This document shows positions 1 to 7,485 of a DNA stretch of 11,528 bases, in pieces (the first letter of the stretch is position 1; each line of letters begins with the position of its first letter). The DNA is taken from assembly GCA_002455605.1 (NCBI GenBank), contig DKLE01000292.1, positions 1 to 11,528 on the forward strand. The letters are read 5' to 3'. Source of the stretch: Firmicutes bacterium UBA6648. Lineage in GTDB: Bacteria > Bacillota > Clostridia > Peptostreptococcales > Anaerovoracaceae. The translations under genes were made by a program, and so were the position numbers. The notes under the pieces were generated by a model. That model was not told the DNA's origin. It made no database searches and saw only the letters and a list, made by a program, of their open reading frames with translations.

Positions 1-900
1 GCCTGCGAGTACATGGATAGTTTTCTTCATTTGAAGCCTAGAATTGAAATAATACTAAATATTGATTCCGATCATCTGGATTATTTTAAAGATATCGATC
101 ATATTGTCAGCTCTTTTAAAAGATTTGCGGATCTCGTAGGAAAAGACGGCATGATTGTTGCCTATGAGGCAAATCCTTTTGTAAATGGTATTATAAAAGA
201 TTTACCGAATGCTATAACTTTTGGTTTCAATGAAAACTGTACCTATTACGTTACTGACATAACGTTCAATTCCTTTGGAATGCCGCAATTCTATGTAAAC
301 CACAACGGAAGCCGATTATGTACAATACAGTTATCTATACCAGGCGAGCACAACATTTTGAATGCGCTTGCTTCTTTTGCGTGCTGTCATTCCTTGGGAG
401 TAGATATTGATGATATTGTGGCTACATTGGAAACCTATACAGGTACTCAGCGCAGATTTGATATTATTGGTGTTACTTCTGATAATATTCAGATTGTGGA
501 TGATTATGCTCACCATCCTACGGAAATTAAAGCAACCCTCTCTGCTGCACAGAACATTCCTCACAATGATTTATGGTGCTTGTTCCAGCCTCATACGTAT
601 ACAAGAACACTTGCTCTATTCGATGAGTTTGCGGAGTCTTTCGAAAAAGCAGATAAAATCGTAGTAGCTGAAATTTATGCGGCCAGAGAGAAAAATGTTT
701 ATAAAATAAGCTCCAAAGAATTAGTCAATGAAATAAAAAGAGTGAATCCAACGAAAGATGTTTATTATTTCAGTGACTTTGATGAAATTGCAAATTTTGT
801 AGTCAATAACGCTCAAAGCGGTGATTTAGTTATTACAATGGGAGCCGGTGATATTTATAAGGTTGCGGAGATCATATTAGAAAAAGACAGAAGGAGATAA
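1..900 (+). CDS. murC: UDP-N-acetylmuramate--L-alanine ligase MurC, 5' end cut off by the window
   Basis: Cytoplasmic Mur ligase that joins L-alanine to UDP-N-acetylmuramic acid using ATP, the first amino-acid step of peptidoglycan precursor synthesis. The reading frame is open from base 1 (ACEYMDSFLHL, as in the conserved MurC EACEY segment), so the ATG at 13 is internal. About 299 residues are present; MurC is usually about 450-470, so roughly 160 N-terminal residues, including the ATP-binding GTHGKT loop, lie outside. Visible in window numbering: central-domain NIDSDHLDYF (20-29), GEHNILNAL (115-123), then the C-terminal domain with DDYAHHPTE (167-175), FQPHTYTRT (195-203) and MGAGDIYK (280-287). 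The HHPTE and PHTYTRT motifs point to MurC rather than MurD, MurE or MurF. The stop is TAA at 898-900, and the GlmU-like gene starts 11 bases later, so the two are probably co-transcribed. Confidence 0.96.
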   Translation, partial: ACEYMDSFLHLKPRIEIILNIDSDHLDYFKDIDHIVSSFKRFADLVGKDGMIVAYEANPFVNGIIKDLPNAITFGFNENCTYYVTDITFNSFGMPQFYVNHNGSRLCTIQLSIPGEHNILNALASFACCHSLGVDIDDIVATLETYTGTQRRFDIIGVTSDNIQIVDDYAHHPTEIKATLSAAQNIPHNDLWCLFQPHTYTRTLALFDEFAESFEKADKIVVAEIYAAREKNVYKISSKELVNEIKRVNPTKDVYYFSDFDEIANFVVNNAQSGDLVITMGAGDIYKVAEIILEKDRRR

Positions 901-911
901 AATTAGGAACT

Positions 912-1613
912 ATGACAATGGAAGAATGTCTTAAACTGGAAACAGAAAGACTGGAAATAAATAAAAAACACTTAGAAAACGGTGTAGAGTTTGTTGATAT
1001 AAGAACAGCCTACATAGGACCAGAGGTAAGTATAGGAAAGGGAACTGTAATTTATCCTTGCGTTGTACTGGAAGGTAGAGTTATAATCGGAGTTGATTGT
1101 GTCATCGGCCAGAATACCAGAATTAAAGATTCTACCATAGGCGATCGGACAGATATTCAGGCTTCTGTGATAATAGAAAGCTCTGTAGGCAATGATACCA
1201 AAATCGGTCCTTTCGCTTACCTAAGACCGAACAGCAGCATTGGAAACCGCTGCAAAGTGGGAGATTTCGTTGAGGTTAAAAATTCCAGCATGGATGATGG
1301 AGCAAAAGCTTCCCACTTAACTTATATCGGGGATTCGGACGTAGGCAAGGATGTGAATCTGGGATGCGGCGTTGTATTTGTTAACTATGACGGTAAAAAT
1401 AAGCACCGTTCAGTGATAGGAGACGGAGCTTTTATCGGCTGCAATACCAATCTGATCTCTCCGGTGAAGGTAGAAGAGAGTGCTTATGTAGCAGCTGGAA
1501 GCACGGTTACTAAAAATGTTCCTAAAGGGGCACTTTATGTGGCCCGTGCTAAGGAAAAAATCATTGAAGGCTGGGTGGAGCGAAGAGGCTTACTGAAGAA
1601 AAAAGAAAAATAA
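912..1613 (+). CDS. glmU: Stand-alone GlmU C-terminal domain: glucosamine-1-phosphate N-acetyltransferase
   Basis: 233-residue left-handed beta-helix protein that matches only the C-terminal half of bifunctional GlmU (usually about 455 residues). By family knowledge this half acetylates glucosamine-1-phosphate with acetyl-CoA to give GlcNAc-1-phosphate for UDP-GlcNAc synthesis. It begins with the linker helix that normally follows the uridylyltransferase domain (residues 3-25, ending HLENGVEFVD). Hexapeptide repeats of the IG type follow from about 35 to 195. The E. coli active-site residues have counterparts: R105 (R333), K123 (K351), H135 (catalytic H363), Y138 (Y366), N149 (N377), N158 (N386), K164 (K392) and R212 (R440). 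The tail ends in IIEGW and a basic stretch. murC ends 11 bases upstream, so there is no room for an N-terminal domain; this is a clean domain-boundary truncation, not a frameshift. AGGAG lies at 892-896 and a weaker AGG at 905-907; the in-frame ATG at 918 is an alternative start. A maltose or galactoside acetyltransferase is unlikely given the GlmU-specific motifs. Confidence 0.9.
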   Translation: MTMEECLKLETERLEINKKHLENGVEFVDIRTAYIGPEVSIGKGTVIYPCVVLEGRVIIGVDCVIGQNTRIKDSTIGDRTDIQASVIIESSVGNDTKIGPFAYLRPNSSIGNRCKVGDFVEVKNSSMDDGAKASHLTYIGDSDVGKDVNLGCGVVFVNYDGKNKHRSVIGDGAFIGCNTNLISPVKVEESAYVAAGSTVTKNVPKGALYVARAKEKIIEGWVERRGLLKKKEK

Positions 1614-1637
1614 GACACACACAGAAAAGAGCGAAGT

Positions 1638-1666
1638 TTGATATTCTATTTAGGAATTAATATATT
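1638..1666 (+). promoter_or_regulatory. Sigma-A-type promoter for prs-pth-mfd
   Basis: TTGATA (1638-1643) and TATATT (1661-1666) are separated by exactly 17 bases, each one mismatch from the vegetative consensus. The expected start is near 1673, giving a leader of about 40 bases before the prs ATG. It sits in the 101-base gap after the GlmU-like gene, the longest gap in the left arm, which fits an operon boundary or internal promoter. No terminator hairpin is seen in this gap, so read-through from murC-glmU remains likely. Confidence 0.6.
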
Positions 1667-1714
1667 ATTACTAAAGAAGCTATTTGATAAAACAGAAAGA
1701 GGTGTAGAAAACAA

Positions 1715-2665
1715 ATGAAGAGCGGAGCATTTTCAGATTTCAAAATTTTTACGGGTAATTCACATCCAGCATTAGCTGAGGAGATTGCCAAGATTATGGG
1801 AAAACCATTAGGCAAGGCTACTGTGAGTACCTTTAGCGATGGAGAAATTTCCGTTAATTTATGGGAGACAGTGAGAGGAATCGATACTTATATTGTTCAG
1901 CCGACTTGCGGCCCCGTTAATAACAGCCTGATGGAAGTGTTGATTATGATTGATGCGATGAAGAGAGCATCGGCAGGAAGAATTAATGCAGTTATTCCAT
2001 ATTATGGTTATGCCCGTCAAGACAGAAAAGCAAAGGCAAGAGATCCTATTACAGCAAAGCTTGTAGCTGATTTATTGGTAGCAGCGGGAGCGGACAGAGT
2101 AGTTACAATGGATCTACATGCAGCACAGATTCAGGGCTACTTTAATATTCCTGTGGATCATCTGGTGGGGATGCCTATATTAGTTAAGTATTTTCAAGGA
2201 AAAAATTTGGAGGATTTAGTTATTGTTTCTCCGGATCACGGAAGTGTTACAAGAGCGAGAAATATGGCGCAGCCTTTAAATGCACCGATTGCTATTGTTG
2301 ATAAGAGAAGACCGGAACCAAATAAATCTGAAATCATGAACATTATCGGTGACATTGAAGGAAGAACTGCTATTCTTGTAGACGACATGATTGATACAGC
2401 AGGTACCATTACAAATGCTGCGAATGCTTTAAAGGATCTGGGGGCAAAAGAAGTGTATGCATGTGCGACACATCCGATTCTTTCCGGGCCGGCTATAGAG
2501 AGAATTGCCGATTCCGCAATAAAAGAGCTTGTTCTTCTAAATACTACACCTATTCCGGAAGAAAAAGTAATTGATAAAATTAAAGTTCTTTCCGTAGCAC
2601 CCCTATTTGCAGAGGCTATGATGAGAATATTTACGAATGATTCAATCAGTAAGCTTTTTGATTAA
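1715..2665 (+). CDS. prs: Ribose-phosphate pyrophosphokinase (PRPP synthetase)
   Basis: Cytoplasmic class I enzyme that transfers pyrophosphate from ATP to ribose-5-phosphate, making PRPP for purine, pyrimidine, NAD, histidine and tryptophan synthesis. The 316-residue length is typical. In order: N-terminal FSDGEI (40-45), the ATP-contacting flexible loop RQDRK (101-105), MDLHAAQIQGYF (132-143) with the metal-site H135, the ribose-5-phosphate region SPDHGSVTRAR (172-182), DKRRP (196-200) and the PRPP loop VDDMIDTAGT (222-231). The SPDHGSVTR segment usually reads SPDHGGVTR, so residue 177 is Ser where Gly is expected. The start is supported by AAAGAGGTG at 1696-1704, 10 bases before the ATG. 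It precedes pth by 25 bases. The ctc (L25-like) gene that lies between prs and pth in Bacillus is absent. Confidence 0.98.
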   Translation: MKSGAFSDFKIFTGNSHPALAEEIAKIMGKPLGKATVSTFSDGEISVNLWETVRGIDTYIVQPTCGPVNNSLMEVLIMIDAMKRASAGRINAVIPYYGYARQDRKAKARDPITAKLVADLLVAAGADRVVTMDLHAAQIQGYFNIPVDHLVGMPILVKYFQGKNLEDLVIVSPDHGSVTRARNMAQPLNAPIAIVDKRRPEPNKSEIMNIIGDIEGRTAILVDDMIDTAGTITNAANALKDLGAKEVYACATHPILSGPAIERIADSAIKELVLLNTTPIPEEKVIDKIKVLSVAPLFAEAMMRIFTNDSISKLFD

Positions 2666-2690
2666 TAATATATAAAGGATAATATAAATT

Positions 2691-3281
2691 ATGTATGTAA
2701 TTGTTGGACTTGGAAATCCGGGAAAAAAATATGAAAACACAAGGCACAATATCGGGTTTATTACCTTGGATTATCTGGCTGACAGACACGGAATTAAAAT
2801 TACAAAAATAAAACATAAAGCTTTGGTCGGAGAAGGAAATATCTCCGGCCAAAAAGTTTTATTGGTAAAGCCGCAGACTTATATGAATTTAAGCGGTAAT
2901 TCAGTGCGTGAAGTGATGGAATACTATAAAGAAGATATCGAGAATTTAATGGTGATATATGATGACATTGACATACCGGTTGGAAGTGTAAGAATTCGAA
3001 AAAAAGGAAGTGCAGGAACTCATAACGGTATGAGATCCATAGTATATGATTTGCAATCAGATCAATTCCCGAGAATACGAATCGGCATGGGTAAAAGCGG
3101 AAACGTGGATTTGAAAGATTTTGTAACAGGCGGATTTTCTAAAGGCGAAAAAGAGATCTTTGAAAGAGCTGTTGTTCATGCTGCCGATGCTGTAGAATGC
3201 TTTTTACAGTATGGAATAGATAGGGCGATGAATGAATACAATACAAAGGGAGCTGTAGGAGAAGAGAAGGGTAATGAATGA
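2691..3281 (+). CDS. pth: Peptidyl-tRNA hydrolase
   Basis: Cleaves the ester bond of peptidyl-tRNAs that drop off ribosomes, recycling tRNA in the cytoplasm; in Bacillus this gene is spoVC, which has a sporulation-defective allele. The 196 residues are family-normal (about 185-200). It opens with VGLGNPGKKYENTRHNIGF, containing N9 and catalytic H19; N66 lies in PQTYMNLSG (61-69), D91 in YDDIDIPVG (90-98), and N112 in GTHNGMRS (109-116). FPRIRIGMGK (126-135) is also diagnostic. AAAGGA at 2674-2679, 11 bases before the ATG, supports the start. An out-of-frame ATG at 2695 is ignored. The last 8 bases overlap mfd, indicating translational coupling. Confidence 0.98.
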   Translation: MYVIVGLGNPGKKYENTRHNIGFITLDYLADRHGIKITKIKHKALVGEGNISGQKVLLVKPQTYMNLSGNSVREVMEYYKEDIENLMVIYDDIDIPVGSVRIRKKGSAGTHNGMRSIVYDLQSDQFPRIRIGMGKSGNVDLKDFVTGGFSKGEKEIFERAVVHAADAVECFLQYGIDRAMNEYNTKGAVGEEKGNE

Positions 3282-6200
3282 TAATAGAATCATAAATATA
3301 TCCGGAATATCAGAAGGGCGGGTAGCACCTGTCTGTGCGCGTATTGCAGGAAAGGCGGCAGGGCCTACTTTAGTAGTGACCTCCTCTGCAATAAAAGCAA
3401 AGAGACTGGCGGAGGACCTGTCTTTTTTTGCCCATAAAAATGTTTATGTAATGCCGGATACAGGAGAGATTTTTCTTCGGTATGAAGCAAAAAATCATCA
3501 TGATCTTTTAGAGCGGTTAAAGATTTTAAAAGCAATGGTTACCGGAGAGGATTGCTTTATTATTGCACCGGTTGCTGCTTCTCTGAAGAAAATGGCTCCG
3601 GTAAACTATTTTAAAAAAAATGCTGTAGTTCTGAATGACGGAGATGAAATAGATTTAGAGGCGTTTAAGAAGAGACTGATCGCCATGGGATATGAAAGAG
3701 TTCCCATGGTGGATGCAAAGGGACAGTTTAGCGTACGTGGGAGCATCATTGATGTTTTTACACCGGATGCCGAAAATCCATACCGTATAGAACTCTTTGA
3801 TGTAGAAGTAGATTCAATGCGGGCTTTTGATCTGGACACTCAGCGTGCTTCAAAGAATTTAAGGTCCATAGAAATCTATCCTTCAGAGCTTCTGCTGAAT
3901 GATGAAGAAAGCTTTGAAAAGGCAGCAAAAAAGATCGATAAAGAATATACGGCATATTTAAAACGATTAAACAGTAAGGAACAAAAAAGTAAGGAAGAAA
4001 TTTATAAGCTGCAGCAGCTGGAAAAAAGAAAAAATGAATTGCTTGAATATGTGGAAAACAAAACAAATATTCAGCTGCTGGAAAATTATATTCATTACTT
4101 TTATGATGAGACAGCATGTTTGTGGGATTATTTGCCGGACAGTTCTTTCGTAATGATTGACGATCCGGATAGAGTAATCGAGGTATTAGAAGCCAGAACA
4201 AAAGAATTTAAACTGGATTTTGAGGTACTTCTTGAAACAGGCTATGTAATACCGAAAGATTTTAAATCTTTTTCTGATGAAAAGGCTTATTTTAAGCTGT
4301 ATGAGCAGCCAAATGTTTATTTGTTTACACCTTTTCAGAAAAAATTGAAAGGCAATGTTAAACTGACAGAGCTTCATAATGTGGCAAGTAAGCAAGGTCC
4401 GGTCTTTAACGGCAGGATGGATCTTTTGACAGAAGCTTTGAAACGATATATAAAGGAAGATTATAACGTTGTAATCGTTTGTTCTACGGAAGAAAGAGTG
4501 GAAAATCTCACGGAATTCATAGAACGAAACGGACTGATTGGGAAAATTACTCTCAAAAAAGGCAGCATTACCGGAGGTATGGAGTTTCCGGATGAAAAAA
4601 TCTGTTATATTTGGGATGGAGATATTTTTACAAATCAAAAACAGGGTAAAAGCAGAAATAAAGGAAATAAACCCAAAGGAAAGGCGATACAGAGCTTTTC
4701 CGATATGCATAAAGGAGATTTTGTCGTACATGAAAATCATGGTATCGGTAAATTCTTAGGTATAGAACAGCTCACCGTACAGAAGGTCAAAAAAGACTAT
4801 TTAAAAATAAAATATGCAGGAGAAGACATGCTTTATGTTCCGGTGGAACAGATGGATTTAATCCAAAAGTATGTAAGTGCAGATGGGGCAACGCCGAAAA
4901 TAAACAAATTATCTGGGAGCGAATGGAAAAAAACCAAAGCTAAAGCAAAAGCAGCTATTGCCAATATGGCAAAAGAGCTATTGGAGCTTTCGGCGGCACG
5001 CCAGATTGAACAAGGGTATGCATTTTCACAGGATACCGTTTGGCAAAAGGAATTTGAGGATAGTTTTCCTTATCAGGAAACCACCGATCAATTAAGATCT
5101 ATTAAAGAAATTAAAGCCGATATGGAGCGGCCTCTTGCCATGGACAGACTTCTTTGCGGAGATGTGGGATATGGCAAAACAGAGGTGGCGGCCAGGGCTT
5201 TGTTCAAGTGTGTAGCAGAAGGCAAACAGGCCGCGGTGCTTGTTCCCACTACGATACTTGCCAATCAGCATTATATGACCTTAAAAGACAGATTTGAAAA
5301 ATTTCCTTTCAAAGTTGAAATGCTTTGCAGATTTCGGAGTGAAAGACAACAAGATGAAATTGTGTCACAGTTGGAAAAAGGTTCGGTGGATTTAGTTATC
5401 GGCACTCATAGAATGTTATCAAAGGATGTTCATTTTAAGGATTTAGGCTTGCTGGTTATTGATGAAGAACAGCGGTTTGGTGTTCAGCATAAGGAAGCTA
5501 TAAAACAGCTTCGGAAAAATGTTGATGTCCTGACTATGTCTGCTACCCCTATTCCAAGAACCCTTCATATGTCGTTAGTGGGTATTAAGGACATGAGCCT
5601 GATAGAGGAACCGCCGGAGGAGAGATATCCGGTACAAACCTATGTTCTTGAGCAAGAGGATGAATTGGTCAGAACGGCTATTGAAAGGGAATTAGCCAGG
5701 GATGGACAGGTATATGTAATCTTTAACAGAGTTCTTGGAATCAATAAAATTGCAGCTCATATCAACAGATTAGTTCCGGAAGCAAGGGTAGAAGTAGCTC
5801 ACGGACAAATGAATGAACATGAATTAGAAGATATCATGATTCGATTTATTAATAATGAAAGCAATGTTCTTGTGGCCACCACCATTGTAGAATCAGGCAT
5901 TGATATTCCCAATGCTAACACCATCATCATGCTTGATGCGGATAGATTAGGACTGTCTCAGCTCTACCAGCTAAGGGGAAGAGTAGGAAGAAGTACGAGA
6001 CTTTCCTATGCTTATTTAATGTTTCAGAAGGATAAAATTTTGTCTGAGGTGGCAGAAAAGAGATTGCGTGCGATTAAAGAGTTTACGGAATTTGGTGCAG
6101 GTTTCAAAGTGGCTATGAGAGATCTGGAAATAAGAGGTGCGGGAAATCTTTTAGGGATGGAACAGCATGGCCACATGATGATGATCGGTTATGAGCTGTA

Positions 6201-6699
6201 CTGTAAATTGGTGGATGACGCTGTGAGGGCTCTGGGCGGAGAGATTGTCAATCCGGACAGGGAAGAAGCATCCATAGAAATTCAGGTTACTGCTTACATT
6301 CCGGACAGATATATTGCAGACGAAGTACTTAAGCTGCAGATGTATAAGAAAATCGCTTCGGTAGACAGTAAGGAATCAGAAGAAGAAATCATTGATGAGC
6401 TAATTGATCGGTTCGGTGAAATTCCTAAGGAAACCATGAATTTAATCCGTGTTTCCAGGATTCGTTCTATGGCAGAAAAGCTATGCATTATTCGAATCCA
6501 TGAAGACGGAAATAAAATTATTTTTGATTTCGCTCCGGAGAATCCTTTGAAGGCAGAAGCCTTTGGCAGACTGTCAGAAAAATTTGGCATGAGGATATTT
6601 ATACATGGCGGGGTTAAACCTATGATTCGATATACCATGGAAAAAAATAATAAACTGGAAGAAACCTTAAAGGTTCTGGAGATTATGAAAGAAAAATAG
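3274..6699 (+). CDS. mfd: Transcription-repair coupling factor Mfd
   Basis: ATP-driven DNA translocase that pushes RNA polymerase stalled at lesions off the template and recruits UvrA for nucleotide excision repair. At 1141 residues it is full length (family about 1150-1180). The N-terminal UvrB-like module has no intact Walker A, as usual; it carries GQFSVRGSIIDVF (150-162), part of the UvrA-contacting fold. A Lys-rich linker (about 455-475) precedes the RNA-polymerase-interacting domain (about 480-545), which starts KGDFVVHENHGIGKF. The translocase has Walker A GDVGYGKT (629-636), DEEQ (730-733), SATPIPRT (756-763) and QLRGRVGR (899-906). The TRG segment follows from FGAGFKVAMRDLEIRGAG (940-957), then the C-terminal autoinhibitory D7. 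RecG is excluded by the UvrB-like and RNA-polymerase-binding modules. AGGAGA at 3257-3262, inside pth, is 11 bases before the ATG. The Bacillus gene fin, found between pth and mfd, is absent. Confidence 0.98.
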   Translation: MNDNRIINISGISEGRVAPVCARIAGKAAGPTLVVTSSAIKAKRLAEDLSFFAHKNVYVMPDTGEIFLRYEAKNHHDLLERLKILKAMVTGEDCFIIAPVAASLKKMAPVNYFKKNAVVLNDGDEIDLEAFKKRLIAMGYERVPMVDAKGQFSVRGSIIDVFTPDAENPYRIELFDVEVDSMRAFDLDTQRASKNLRSIEIYPSELLLNDEESFEKAAKKIDKEYTAYLKRLNSKEQKSKEEIYKLQQLEKRKNELLEYVENKTNIQLLENYIHYFYDETACLWDYLPDSSFVMIDDPDRVIEVLEARTKEFKLDFEVLLETGYVIPKDFKSFSDEKAYFKLYEQPNVYLFTPFQKKLKGNVKLTELHNVASKQGPVFNGRMDLLTEALKRYIKEDYNVVIVCSTEERVENLTEFIERNGLIGKITLKKGSITGGMEFPDEKICYIWDGDIFTNQKQGKSRNKGNKPKGKAIQSFSDMHKGDFVVHENHGIGKFLGIEQLTVQKVKKDYLKIKYAGEDMLYVPVEQMDLIQKYVSADGATPKINKLSGSEWKKTKAKAKAAIANMAKELLELSAARQIEQGYAFSQDTVWQKEFEDSFPYQETTDQLRSIKEIKADMERPLAMDRLLCGDVGYGKTEVAARALFKCVAEGKQAAVLVPTTILANQHYMTLKDRFEKFPFKVEMLCRFRSERQQDEIVSQLEKGSVDLVIGTHRMLSKDVHFKDLGLLVIDEEQRFGVQHKEAIKQLRKNVDVLTMSATPIPRTLHMSLVGIKDMSLIEEPPEERYPVQTYVLEQEDELVRTAIERELARDGQVYVIFNRVLGINKIAAHINRLVPEARVEVAHGQMNEHELEDIMIRFINNESNVLVATTIVESGIDIPNANTIIMLDADRLGLSQLYQLRGRVGRSTRLSYAYLMFQKDKILSEVAEKRLRAIKEFTEFGAGFKVAMRDLEIRGAGNLLGMEQHGHMMMIGYELYCKLVDDAVRALGGEIVNPDREEASIEIQVTAYIPDRYIADEVLKLQMYKKIASVDSKESEEEIIDELIDRFGEIPKETMNLIRVSRIRSMAEKLCIIRIHEDGNKIIFDFAPENPLKAEAFGRLSEKFGMRIFIHGGVKPMIRYTMEKNNKLEETLKVLEIMKEK

Positions 6700-6707
6700 A
6701 AGCTGTA

Positions 6708-6742
6708 AAAAAACCTGGTTGAAATACTTGGCCAGGTTTTTT
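6708..6742. terminator. Bidirectional intrinsic terminator between convergent mfd and spoVT
   Basis: An inverted repeat pairs 6708-6718 (six A then CCTGG) with 6732-6742 (CCAGG then six T) around a 13-base loop. The GC core is only five pairs, but the A-tract on one side and T-tract on the other give a U-run for transcripts from either strand. It starts 9 bases after the mfd stop and ends 10 bases before the spoVT stop codon, the right place for a shared terminator. Confidence 0.85.
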
Positions 6743-6752
6743 GTTGCCATAT

Positions 6753-7244
6753 TTAGTTTTCCATTTGACGTGCAAGGAAAGATGCACCGATTTCGGCAGC
6801 TTTTAGTTCTACATCTCCTAAGACTTTATCATCCTTTGGCAGAATAGTAATAGAGCCGATGGAATCCCCCTGAGAAATAATCGGTACAACTATTCTGTTC
6901 TGCTCCATCAACCTATTTTTACTCTGGATAAGCCGATCCAGTTCATGATCGATCTTTTTATCTAATAAATCCTTTTTCATTCCTCCGGATACAGCGATAA
7001 TTTGATCTGTATCGGATACTACAACGGTGCTCCCCAAAACGCTTGATGCTGTTTCTGCATATTCACCTGCAAATTGGCTAAGCTCATTAATAGGAGAATA
7101 TTTCTTTAATATCACTTCGCCGTCTTTGCTAGTATAAATTTCAAGAGGGTCTCCCTCCCGAATTCTGAGGACTCTTCTTATCTCTTTTGGTATAACAACT
7201 CTGCCGAGGTCGTCTATCCTTCTAACTATGCCTGTTGCTTTCAT
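6753..7244 (-). CDS. spoVT: Stage V sporulation regulator SpoVT (AbrB-type DNA-binding domain plus GAF-like domain)
   Basis: Transcription factor which in Bacillus tunes sigma-G-dependent forespore genes and affects spore germination and resistance. Residues 1-50 form the AbrB swapped-hairpin DNA-binding domain, starting MKATGIVRRIDDLGRVVIPK and continuing EIRRVLRIREGDPLEI, which is near the SpoVT textbook sequence. Residues 55-163 are the GAF-like sensor domain, ending FLARQMEN as in SpoVT. At 163 residues it is about 15 shorter than the Bacillus protein (178, from memory); the gap seems to fall around residue 116, before VVPIISQGDSIG. AbrB and Abh lack the second domain, so they are excluded. 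AGGAGG (7253-7258) lies 8 bases before the ATG. The gene is convergent with mfd and divergent from the amidohydrolase, so it is transcribed alone; in Bacillus it runs in the same direction as mfd. Confidence 0.96.
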   Translation of the reverse strand: MKATGIVRRIDDLGRVVIPKEIRRVLRIREGDPLEIYTSKDGEVILKKYSPINELSQFAGEYAETASSVLGSTVVVSDTDQIIAVSGGMKKDLLDKKIDHELDRLIQSKNRLMEQNRIVVPIISQGDSIGSITILPKDDKVLGDVELKAAEIGASFLARQMEN

Positions 7245-7283
7245 AAATGATTCCTCCTAAATACTTATGGATTAAAATGCAAG

Positions 7284-7313
7284 TCGTATAAAATCCTTGC
7301 TAAATTTTCATTC
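7284..7313 (-). promoter_or_regulatory. Candidate sigma-G-like promoter of spoVT
   Basis: On the - strand, GAATG (7309-7313) matches the forespore sigma-G -35 consensus GMATR. After exactly 18 bases comes TATACGA (7284-7290), which agrees with the -10 consensus CATNHTA at four of six specified positions. The expected start near 7277 would give a leader of about 33 bases carrying the AGGAGG site. Support comes from family knowledge that Bacillus spoVT is sigma-G-driven. The -10 match is imperfect and AT-rich DNA yields chance hits. Confidence 0.35.
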
Positions 7314-7428
7314 ATATTGTTTGTAATTGAGGAAAATTTATACTAAAGTTTAAGAAAAAATGGCACTAACAAAAGCTGGAAAAATATAAAGGGTGTTTTT
7401 AAAAAAGCATGAAATATATATTTATGTA

Positions 7429-7437
7429 TGATATAAT
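7429..7437 (+). promoter_or_regulatory. Extended -10 promoter for the amidohydrolase-flippase-mazG operon
   Basis: TGATATAAT combines a perfect -10 hexamer (7432-7437) with the extended TGN motif. The sequence 17 bases upstream (7409-7414, ATGAAA) is a poor -35, so the extended element would have to carry recognition. The start is expected near 7444, about 42 bases before the ATG. This is the only good rightward promoter I see in the 241-base divergent region; the rest (about 7314-7428) is AT-rich with no other clear signal. Confidence 0.55.
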
Positions 7438-7448
7438 ATAACGTCAAT

Positions 7449-7461
7449 GTAATAATATTAC
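7449..7461. repeat. 13-base palindrome just downstream of the -10, possible operator
   Basis: GTAATA-A-TATTAC is a perfect inverted repeat with 6-base arms and a single central base. It lies about 5 bases after the expected transcription start and 11 bases before the AGGAGG of the amidohydrolase gene. The position suits a repressor site, but the arms are short and AT-only except at the ends, so chance is a real alternative. I do not recognise it as the site of a known regulator. Confidence 0.3.
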
Positions 7462-7485
7462 TTGAAATAATTAGGAGGTTTCAAA

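Noticed and set aside
4186..4740. 184-residue open frame on the - strand inside mfd
   Set aside because: It is antisense to well-conserved Mfd coding sequence, is rich in Phe, Ile and Lys as expected from the complement of AT-rich codons, and has no recognisable domain. The same holds for the other antisense frames within mfd, murC, the amidohydrolase and the flippase.
7324..7338. CodY-box-like sequence on the - strand (AATTTTC then CTCAATTA)
   Set aside because: It matches only about 10 of 15 positions of the consensus, in a very AT-rich spacer where such partial hits are expected.
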